64,000 bases of DNA, taken from positions 9,734,001-9,798,000 of the forward strand of contig NC_079878.1 of the NCBI RefSeq assembly GCF_029227915.1, in the 5' to 3' direction. The notes beneath the pieces are model-generated. The model was not told where the DNA came from and made no database searches. It saw only the letters and a list, made by a program, of their open reading frames with translations. The position numbers were made by a program, and so were the translations under genes. The DNA is from Hydractinia symbiolongicarpus. Lineage: Eukaryota > Cnidaria > Hydrozoa > Anthoathecata > Hydractiniidae. Shown piece after piece: positions 55,826 through 64,000 of this stretch; position 1 is the first letter of the stretch; the number at the start of each line of letters is the position of its first letter.

Positions 55826-56698
55826 TTAATGGCTTTCCCCAGCTTTACCAGCAACTCTTTTAAAATCCTTCATGTTTGTAGCATCGAGTGGACTTCCAAT
55901 GATCTTAATGTAGTTTATCGCTGTTGTCTCCTCTCCTCCTTGGTTATTGAAAACAAAAACAACTAAATTACTGACATTTTGAAATTTAACAAATCGTAGT
56001 GGAATTAACTTTTCCCCAGTTATATCTTCTGGTGTGAGCTCTAACTGTTGTACACCTTCCATTCGATCAGCTTGATCAAAATCGACAGCATTCGGTTGAT
56101 TTGTAAACAATTTAATAATTTTTGGTCCACGCCCATCATTCGGTGCATCAATCTTTAATGAATGAAGTTTAACAGCTTGGTTAAATTCTATAGTTAGAAT
56201 AAGCTGTTCATCACAGTCACTTTCTAAATATCCGCCTTCCTTTTTAAATACATTTGAGTGGACATGATCGTCACTTTCATTTAAACAATTACATCCAGCA
56301 GGATTTATAAATGACGCCAAACTTCCGTGTCCCTTAACTTCTTCATCATCTCCATCATCACTACTGCTGTTACCAACATGTTCTTTCACTTTATCTTGTA
56401 AAGCATTAGGATCTCCACCTTGAATTTTATCAATGACAACCTTTGATCTCAAGAAGACAAACGTGGGCATTGCAGTAACGCTGTATTTTTGTTGCATATT
56501 TGGACATTGATCGACATCTACTTTTAAAAACAATGCTTGGGGATATTTACGACTTAATTGAGCAAATACAGGTGCAATACGTTTACATGGAGCGCACCAT
56601 GTCGCATGGAAATCTATCACGACTAATTTTGAGCCAGCGTTAACTAATTCTGTCTCCAAAGTGGTGTCGGTAGTAATTTTCACGTTATCAGCCGCCAT
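55826..56698 (-). CDS. TXNL1: Thioredoxin-like protein 1 with PITH domain, intronless, 290 aa
   Basis: Cytosolic thioredoxin that associates with the 26S proteasome through its C-terminal PITH domain. Residues 1-107 are a thioredoxin fold with VVIDFHATWCAPCKRIAPVF and the cis-proline loop TAMPTFVF. An acidic Ser/Asp linker (about 110-122) leads to PITH, with LASFINPAGCNCLNESDDH, IDAPNDGRGPKIIKLFTNQP and NYIKIIGSPLDATNM. The end FKRVAGKAGESH matches the human C-terminus. Length is 290 aa against 289 in human, so it is complete. The redox motif is CAPC rather than CGPC. The whole frame is one exon, whereas the vertebrate gene is split, so a retrocopy or lineage intron loss is possible. The start ATG follows an A-rich tract and heads the family-conserved N-terminus. 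Confidence 0.95.
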   Translation of the reverse strand: MAADNVKITTDTTLETELVNAGSKLVVIDFHATWCAPCKRIAPVFAQLSRKYPQALFLKVDVDQCPNMQQKYSVTAMPTFVFLRSKVVIDKIQGGDPNALQDKVKEHVGNSSSDDGDDEEVKGHGSLASFINPAGCNCLNESDDHVHSNVFKKEGGYLESDCDEQLILTIEFNQAVKLHSLKIDAPNDGRGPKIIKLFTNQPNAVDFDQADRMEGVQQLELTPEDITGEKLIPLRFVKFQNVSNLVVFVFNNQGGEETTAINYIKIIGSPLDATNMKDFKRVAGKAGESH

Positions 56699-56699
56699 T

Positions 56700-57770
56700 T
56701 TTACAGCTTTGCAAAATGATAATTCGTACGTTGTTGTATATTATACCAGGTATTTTGTCCCAGATGGTCCGAAGAGCAGTAAATAGAACAAGATGTAACA
56801 TCTTGGGAAAGAAACAAGCTAGCGCCAACCTTGTTCCCAGAAGTTCTTACTTTTTGGCACTCTGGAGGTCGACAAATGAGCGTATCGATGACTATTTTCC
56901 ACAGATTACTATCGGGCCTTTGTGACCTCTGTCGAATTGTTACACTGTACCTTCATAACATCTTTAAAAGTAACACTATCGCAGCCTACAACGCTGTCGA
57001 CTCGAGCATATTATTGGCGAGTTGATGCATTTTGTCAATTTTATGTTCTTGTAAGGCGTGAACTACTCTACGGTCTCGAATAACCGCCCTTTCCCCTGCT
57101 TATTTTCTTCGGAAAAATTGCTTCCACGGGCGCAGGTCTGACTTGTTCGTCTCGCCGTCAGATGCACACAAAAAAACAATAGGCCCTAAGATCGAGATTG
57201 ACCCTTAGCTTTATTTAGTCCCCCACTAAAGAAAGTAAAAATTAAATAAATAAACCAAGTTGATCATAGAAACTTGATTTATATCGTCATGGCTTCCAAG
57301 CAATTGATCTGTGGCCCTTGGCGGCTAGCTCGCGCAGCAGGCATATCAGAAATAGAAAAAAGAAGCTCTGGGAACAACATTGAACCTTCACAACAACATC
57401 CATCTAGCCGTCAGTTATGCATGAAAAAAACACAACGGTCCCAGGGATCAACGTTAATGCTACATCAGCATTTTTTCTCTCTAAATTCTGTAGTTCTTTT
57501 TTCTTTACAACGGACTATCTATGTCACCGAAAACAAAAAATCCGTGGTAGACGTCAAACTTCTAGTGTAACATCAGAATAAAAAAACGGCAGAATATGAA
57601 AAAATAAGTCTTACAGTGAACTTTCTCTATATCGACTACTCTCTATCTCAATCTTTCTCTCAAGGTTATCCACACAGTAAATAGTAGAACAAAAAAGTTC
57701 GGAAAATGAAAATTCATGCACCCAAAACATTTGATATTTAACATTTTGCTCGATTGTCAAGATGTCAGTC
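56700..57770. other. intergenic with fragments of CCTCGT/CCCAGG-type MITEs
   Basis: Presumed TXNL1 promoter at its left end. Phrases 'caaccttgttcccagaag' (about 56827), 'gccgtcagatgcacac ... gatcgagattgacc' (57150-57205) and 'ctagccgtcag ... ggtcccagggatcaacg' (57405-57452) resemble worn copies of the short DNA elements seen near 10065 and 11391. No gene recognised; the open frame near 57274-57570 runs through these fragments. Confidence 0.45.
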
Positions 57771-57840
57771 TTCATATAGGTGAATATTTATCATAGCACA
57801 TTCTAAATACTATATTTATATCTATATTTATTTATACCAC

Positions 57841-58355
57841 TATATTTATCATAGCACATTCGCATTTCATTCTCAACAGATTCTCTGTTGAGAATGAAAT
57901 ACGGATGTGCTATGATAAATATTCACCATCCGGATAAACTATCTGAGTTCATCGCTAACATATGCCGCACGTAGTGTAGTGGGTTCGTCTGCGGCTCCCA
58001 GTTCTGAGGACCGCGGATCGAATCCCGCTCACTGCTTGGCAGTATGTTAGTGATGAACAAAGTAGTTCTTCTTCAATATGACTTACACGCATTATACTCA
58101 CTCGTCATTATCAGAGGTCTGATCGGAGTAAGCATTCTCTGTTGAGAATGAAATACGGTTGTGCTATGATAAATATTCACCTATATGTATACACACCATC
58201 CGGATAAACTATCTGAGTTCATCGCTAACATATGCCGCACGTAGTGTAGTGGGTTCGTCTGCGGCTCCCAGTTTTGGGGACCGCGGATCGAATCCTGCTC
58301 ACTGCTTGGCAGTATGTTAGTGATGAACAAAGTAGTTCTTCTTCAATATGTCAGT
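57841..58355 (+). mobile_element. two tandem copies of a tRNA-derived composite SINE with a head-to-head junction
   Basis: Two direct copies (about 57880-58080 and 58137-58350) each contain TTCTCTGTTGAGAATGAAAT, 'tgctatgataaatattcacc', 'accatccggataaact' and a tRNA-like body: an A-box-like stretch 'tagtgtagtgggttcg' (57972-57987) and a B-box-like GGATCGAATCCC (58015-58026). Preceding copy 1, 57844-57880 is the inverted copy of its first 37 bp, forming a near-perfect hairpin. The same modules occur at 26570-26965 and, worn, at 22630-22745. No ORF; presumably moved by a LINE in trans. Confidence 0.7.
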
Positions 58356-58615
58356 CTTCATAGGGAAACTTAAAAACGAAATTATAATTCAAAAAAGGGA
58401 ACATAATTTAAAAATTTGAAAATGACGTGTCAAACAAAGGCATCAGAGAAATTTTGTGTTTCAAAAAACATGATTTTTACGTCAATGAAGAAAACTTATC
58501 CGATAAGAAAAAATTGTTTCAAGCTTTAGAAAAAAACCTTTCGATTTTTTATGAGAATTTTTTACTATCTCAAACTTTCTTTATCTATCTCGAAACAGCT
58601 TTTTGATCCCTTGCC

Positions 58616-58691
58616 AACCTCGTCCCCAGGACCTCTTTTCGCTTTTTTGATATCGGGGATGGCGCGAAGAAGAAGGCCCTGGACCCGGCCG
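58616..58691 (+). repeat. left inverted repeat flanking the RecQ-like gene
   Basis: Begins AACCTCGTCCCCAGGACC and ends near GAAGGCCCTGG. The first 67 bases match the inverted copy at 61274-61340 with one mismatch, and similarity fades after GGCCCTGG. The leading CCTCGTCCCCAGG resembles the ends of short MITEs elsewhere in the window. Confidence 0.8.
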
Positions 58692-58864
58692 CTTTCTACA
58701 CCCAGAAATCTTGGGTGTAGACTGCAGCGTCAGCACTTTTGCTAAATGTCGACAGTTCTTTATATGGATATGTGACATCCATATATGGAGTAAAACTAAG
58801 AATTTAAAATTATTTTAAAAAGTGAACGGCGAGTTAAAGTGTTAAAAGGGTTCCGTTTTTCAAA

Positions 58865-60858
58865 ATGGACAAGATATTGCAATTATTTTGTAGATTGCAA
58901 CAAACTTTTTTAATTAATAACATAAATAATATTATCTTAAAGCCACAGCAAGTTAAATGTTTCGAGCATCTTTTAAATGGATATGATGTTATTGGTGTTT
59001 TACCTACTGGATTTGGGAAATCCTTGTTGTTTCATTTGTTGGCAGACTTTTTGCCAAGAAAGAGTGTCCAAAATATAGTATTGGTGGTGTGCCCTCTTAA
59101 TTCTATCATAGAGGACCAGTTGAAAGTTTTAGAAGTGAGAGGTATTGGTGCTGGGGTGCTTCATTTGGGGCAAACAGTTGTGCCTGAAAAATTGTTTTCG
59201 TGTGATGAGAATGGTGAGCCTGAAATACCAATTTCAATTAAAAATGGCGAATTAAAACTAGTATTTGCTCACCCAGAATCTCTGCTTAGTGTCAGAGGAC
59301 GAGAATTGCTAAAAAGTTCTGTTTACCAAGAAAATGTTGTCAGTTGTGTTATAGATGAAGCACATTGTGTAAGCATGTGGTAAGTAAAAACTCCAGTGAA
59401 TCATTTTTTTTGTGTGTTTTTTTTTTAAAAAAGACAGGGCTGGCGAACACTTTTATGCTAGAAACGAATTTTAAAATGTTTGTTATGCGACAATGTAAAA
59501 CTTTATTTTGGATGTTGTCTCCACTTCACGAATCAATTCGCCTACCCTGAATTTGTCAATGGCGAACTCAAGCTTCCAGTGTGTATTTTTAATTATTATA
59601 AACAAAATATTTTTTCTCTCTCTACTTAAAACTACATACATACATACTATATATTATAAATAAAACTATGCCGTTCAAGTAAATTCATAAATTTAAAACT
59701 TTGTATATTGCTACATAAAATAACATATATTATATATAATGTGTATCTTTTAATGTGCTTTATTTGATTTATAGGGGTGAGGATTTCCGAAAAATTTTTA
59801 GCGAGTTGTCTACGTTAAAGGCACTTTTTCCAGATGCTGTTACATTGGCTCTAACCGCTACTGCTACACCAGACACTGTAGAATATTTGATTAAATCGCT
59901 CGCCCTTATTACATATAAAGTCATTGCTGTATCGCCAAATCGAAAAAATGTGTATTTAAACATACAAAGACGCCCAAACTCTAACTTGGGTTTGAAAGGA
60001 TTTGAAGTTATTCTCAAACCGTTGGCTGAAAAATTAAACGTGCAAAGAGAACACTATCCCATGACAATAATTTACATGCATTTAAGATATTGTGGGTATG
60101 GGTACAAATTATTTGAAAATGTTATAAGAAATCATTATGTTGGTGACAATATTTGTCCTAGAGCAAGATTGTTTGCACAGTTTCATGCTTCTTGTACTAC
60201 ACAAATGAAAGAGGATATATTGAAGGAGTTAAAGAAGTCAGATTCACGAATTAGAGTAGTATTTGCTACAACTGCTCTAGGTATGGGTGTTGATGCTCCA
60301 AATATATCTAATATTATTCACATAAGTCCTCCATCAACATTAGAGTCATTTGTGCAAGAAATTGGAAGAGGAGGAAGAAATGGTGTAGCTTGTGATTCAC
60401 TTTTATATGTCAACAATTCTGATTTGGCATCTAAGTATATAAGTGATTCAATGAAAAAATACTGTGTATGGGATAGATGTCTCAGAGTATTTTTGCTAAA
60501 CTATTTTGGATTTAAGAGTAAAACTCAGATTAACTGTTGCAAGAACTGTAATGTTGGTGCTGATTCTGCAATTGATATCAAATTAAACGCACTTGACGAC
60601 AATAAGAAGATAGCACGCAACATAGTTAATGCTGATATGGAGATGCTTAAAGTAGAATTGTTAAAAACGGTTGAAGATATCAATTCTGATGAAAACGTGA
60701 TGTTTCCTTTCCACAGTAAAATTAACACTAACATTGTAAATGAAATCCTGAGAGAATTAGCATTTATTTCTTGTGAATCAGACTTACTTTCTATGTTTGG
60801 TATTTGGTTTCGCTATATTACTCTTAATTATTTTATAGATATACTATCATCTAGCTAA
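58865..60858 (+). CDS. RecQ-family DNA helicase, short form, 2 exons, 532 aa
   Basis: ATP-dependent 3'-5' DNA helicase core. Exon 1 is 58865-59379 (GTAAGT donor) and exon 2 is 59775-60858; the split Trp codon restores CVSMWGEDFRKIF, the RecQ motif around DEAH. Visible: motif I LPTGFGKSLLFHL (Phe in place of the usual Gly), motif II DEAH, motif III LALTATATPD, motifs V/VI VVFATTALGMGVDAPNI and QEIGRGGRNG, and the RecQ zinc-binding module with CVWDRCLRVFLLNYFG and CCKNC. No HRDC domain or long extension follows, so it is a minimal core unlike BLM/WRN. Short RecQ-like genes of this kind are, to my memory, numerous in some cnidarians. With flanking inverted repeats this one may be mobile or transposon-derived. 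The frame is intact. Confidence 0.9.
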
Positions 60859-61273
60859 TCACAACACCTACATTGGCAAAATATTTTTACTGCTAGCTAG
60901 TACTGAGCTTGCCACATAGTGAATATATATGATGTATATATTTGCAAAACTACATATCAACAACAAACCATTATTTTTCTTGTAAATAGCTAGCTACATA
61001 AATATCTCTATTCATTTCTGTAGAAAAACCAATTATAACATTTTATTTTATATTTTCAGAATGAAAAAATTGCGTCTTCTTTTTATTTTATTTTCCATCC
61101 AAGTTTCTTTTCCCATGTGCGCACCAGACACTCAACCAGACAGAGGGGCTACCATTTTTGTTTATAACTTGATGATACGGGCGACTCGTCTCACTCGCGG
61201 AATGTTTATAAATTTTAAGCATAATTAGTGAAAGTGAGGCTACCAATCATATTGCAAATCCGACCGGCGGGGA

Positions 61274-61340
61274 CCAGGGCCTTCTTCTTCGTGCCATCCC
61301 CGATATCAAAAAAGCGAAAAGAGGTCCTGGGGACGAGGTT
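61274..61340 (-). repeat. right inverted repeat flanking the RecQ-like gene
   Basis: Reverse complement of 58616-58682 with one mismatch, ending GGACGAGGTT. Together they bracket about 2.7 kb containing the helicase gene and little else. Confidence 0.8.
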
Positions 61341-62040
61341 GATCCCTTGCGAGTTCAAGAGTAGAGAGATTTCACTTTATGTATTATTCACATCAAAATA
61401 AACATCGTGTTTAAATTTGGATTATTTATTTTGACAGCTAATTTTATTTACTACCCCCAATTATTAAGCCACCATCTAAAACAGCTAGCCTCTCCACCTC
61501 ACCACCCCCCCACCCCCCAAAAAAAAAAAAAAAAAAAAAAAAATCTGTACACATTTGCGGCTTTTAGTGAGAGTAAAATATTCCGGATCACCTGTGTAAC
61601 ATGAAAGATAACAAGGATCTGAGATATTCACATTAAAATAAACACATAGTCACAGTTATGCTTCTCAACTACAAGCTTAAAAACTGACCGCCCTCACCGT
61701 CCTGGTATGAAAAAGAGGTAAAGAACTGTGGTTGAATTGTTTTTAATTTTTCTCATACCTTTAAAAATTAATAATTTTGAGTTATAAAGGAGCATTTCAG
61801 TAATTTCTATTATTAACAAAGCATATTCCTAACATATTCCAAAGTTTAACCCCCCGAAACCATATGCTCTTATAAAGCTAGTCTTCCAAAATAAGCGCTC
61901 ATTGCGTCGAGTGTCAATATTTCAAATTATAATATTTCCAATTAATCACTGGTTATTTCAGTAAATTTGTTTAAATATATTTCCATGAGATTATTTATAT
62001 AGGTGGAGGCAACACATTGTGAGTTATTGAATAATATAAA
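61341..62040. other. intergenic, no gene recognised
   Basis: AT-rich. The only distinctive feature is a C-rich then A-rich homopolymer tract at 61504-61544. Confidence 0.5.
61504..61544. repeat. C-rich/poly(A) homopolymer tract
   Basis: Runs of C (CACCCCCCCACCCCCC) followed by more than 25 A. It could be the tail of an old retroposed sequence, but no body is recognisable next to it. Confidence 0.7.
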
Positions 62041-62440
62041 TATTATCATGTCATGAACAAGCGAGTTCATTCTAGGCTACGTTTCGACAGTTACAGCTGT
62101 CATCGACGGGCAATGATCGTAATTAGAGGATCGAAATTAACGAATCAGATCACGGCAATTAAAGTGATTAACTTTTTTACGGACCCAGATATGGAAGCAA
62201 TAGATTGATTAAAATCTTTCCTTTTTTCTAAAAGTTCGCTTTATGTTACGTTTTTTTTTCTAAAAGTTCGCTTTTTTGTTGCGTTTGTCCCGAACCATTT
62301 TTGAACTTTTTCATAAATGTTCGCTTTCCGAAGTACGGGTAACCATATTTCTTGAAGTTGATAGGAAATACTATTGATATGAGTATTTCTGTCTATACTA
62401 TTTATGGTTTCTTTTACTTTTCTTATATAAAAGCGTAAAA
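62040..62440 (-). mobile_element. Penelope-like retroelement remnant, family B
   Basis: On the minus strand, 62420-62300 encodes pieces like KETINSIDRNTHINSI and EIWLPVLRK, the C-terminal end of the Penelope-like ORF seen at 51541-51600. Downstream, 62115-62080 reads CGTCGATGA, a CAG/CTGTAA/CTG stem-loop, then TCGAAACGTAG, a hammerhead-like pair of strands. Most of the ORF is missing. Confidence 0.6.
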
Positions 62441-64000
62441 AACATTAAAAACAATTGTTTTTACATCCTCCCCATTGGACGATAGCTCAACTGTGTTCTC
62501 CTTTTTTCAGCGATCTTTTTTAAAATAGCTTTCGTATCATCTTCATACTCTGATCCAAATGGAAAATTAACTGCCAGCACTTTTTTTTCAAAATTTTTTA
62601 ATTTTTACTATTGCCTTTCCAAAGAACGAAAACTTTTAATTCGATTTCCAAACCGCCTTGTAATAAAGGGGACCGCTTCACTACTGCGGATTCAACTGTT
62701 CCCGTAATTTTTGCTGTGTGTGATATTGCATATTCTCAAATTCGCGTTAAATGCATTTTTGAAAACAACCTTGCTCAAACGCGTTAATTAAATTTCTTTT
62801 TCAAAATAATTTCATTGAACCGCGTTAATTTCATGACCGTTAATTTAATTAGCGTTAATTTCTTGACTCGTTATAATTCATGGAAAAAGGTATTCAATGA
62901 CAATGACTGAACAGATAAGTGGTATTATATTTTTAAAAGACTGTGAGTTATTTCTAAACTTTGGGAGGGTTTTCGTTTTACAAGTAGATTTGAATATTTG
63001 CCAAGATGACGTGATGTAATATTATACGACAATAGAGAAAAATTAAGTCAAAAAAATTATAAGTTGCCTTAGCTACCCCATTGCTAAGGGAATGTGGGCA
63101 ACATATGTATTTTGATCACTTAGCGCTAAACAAGAAACTTAAAAGAACAGGTGTGCTTCAAACGTCGTCATGTTTTCCATAGTGTCACGTCCATGGTTTA
63201 ACCATAACAGAATTTCCTAAAGGTTGAATCTTCTTTCAGGAAACTGATTCATTAAGGTCATAAAGGAAGCAGATACAGTAAAAACATAGATATATTTGGC
63301 CATCAAGACTCTTATTTGTTGTGTTGGTTGACACAACCTTATTTATCAAGATGTGTTCCAGCTCTGTCAGAAAGTACACAAAAATGACCTGGACTAACAA
63401 GAGGTTTGGTTGGCGCAGCACTCTCTTATATGTAGGTGTGCGTGCCATACGCACCAGGACCATAAATTCGGGGTCAATAGTTTACTACTACATATTTAGC
63501 GGTTTTAAAAAGGCGGTCCCTGAAACTCGGCCCTTAGACATGTACGCCAAGTAACTTGAAGTCAGAAGTAAACAAGACAGAGTTGTGTGACCCCCACTTC
63601 ATGAACTAATTATCTATAGCTAGAGGAAATTGTATTAAATTGTATTCTGCCTTTTTAATAAATAATATACGCAAAAAACTTTTAATCTCTAATACAATTC
63701 ACAGTATGTCTGCTTATATTTTCGTCAAAGTTGTGTAGCAAACTACATACAACTGCAGGACCCAACCTATTTTGACAGGGTTAACCCTTATCGACAATGT
63801 GAGCAAGCTATATAATATTTTTTTGCAGACACTTTACAAAAAACAAAAATCAACTTCAAAATGCAAATAAACTACATTCCACTGTACTGTGTGAGTACAG
63901 TAGCAAAAATGTGCGAGTATTTTTGGCAAACTCGTACGTGCAGTATACTTGTTGCATACTCATGGAATACCCATAGAAGAAATAACTTGTACCGGTAGTT
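62441..64000. other. no gene recognised to window end
   Basis: AT-rich. Near 62735-62875 the phrase GCGTTAATTTCATGA recurs in degenerate form (CGCGTTAATT, CCGTTAATTT, AGCGTTAATTTC). Open frames on both strands near 63236-63554 overlap each other and show no motif. A gene could continue beyond the window edge. Confidence 0.45.

Noticed and set aside
57274-57570. 98-codon plus-strand frame
   Set aside because: It runs through fragments of the CCCAGG-type MITE family and shows no protein motif.
57966-58035. A tRNA gene
   Set aside because: A- and B-box-like motifs are present but the cloverleaf is poor and the unit repeats with flanking modules, so it is the head of a SINE.
63236-63554. Opposed open frames near the window end
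   Set aside because: They overlap on opposite strands, have no recognisable domain and no supported exon structure.

Overview
This is AT-rich, intron-rich metazoan nuclear DNA crowded with decayed mobile elements. I place it in a cnidarian, most probably a hydrozoan. Two genes encode proteins whose sequence matches, from memory, the Hydra foot-patterning peptides pedin and pedibin. Neither family is one I would expect outside Cnidaria.

Genes, left to right: (1) CDK9, the P-TEFb kinase, minus strand, 2 coding exons, 372 aa (1506-4099). (2) A 52-aa pedibin-like precursor, minus strand, 2 coding exons plus an upstream leader exon (11763-12131, leader at 12509). (3) CEP104, a ciliary-tip protein, minus strand. 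I could follow it through 34 coding exons (16300-40435) giving one open frame of 942 codons; its introns hold most of the window's repeats. (4) A possible small single-pass membrane protein, minus strand (46803-47355). (5) A thypedin-like gene, minus strand, 3 coding exons, 630 aa (48415-54990), with 16 beta-thymosin/WH2-like repeats, seven pedin-like linkers and a C-terminal CNIL prenylation-type box. (6) An intronless TXNL1 gene, minus strand, 290 aa (55826-56698). (7) A RecQ-type helicase, plus strand, 2 exons, 532 aa (58865-60858), bracketed by 67-bp inverted repeats.

Mobile DNA: a full-length RTE-type LINE with an intact 1063-codon frame (36070-39487) sits in CEP104 intron 2, inside an older fold-back element. 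A decayed relative lies at 42788-43934 and a 3' stub at 29437-29511. Two CR1/L2-like LINE fragments are at 5386-6539 and 22979-23640. Penelope-like remnants carry a GIY-YIG domain and hammerhead-like motifs (50760-51900, 62040-62440, with scraps elsewhere). There are two tRNA-derived SINE families, several TIR/MITE families and long hairpins.

How the genes relate: CDK9, CEP104 and TXNL1 are general eukaryotic genes with no shared pathway. The striking feature is that the precursors of the two Hydra foot peptides lie about 36 kb apart on the same strand with CEP104 between them. Apart from the helicase and the intact LINE, every gene I can support is on the minus strand. All splice joins were made by eye from GT/AG sites, frame continuity and remembered family sequences. 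No search or alignment was run.
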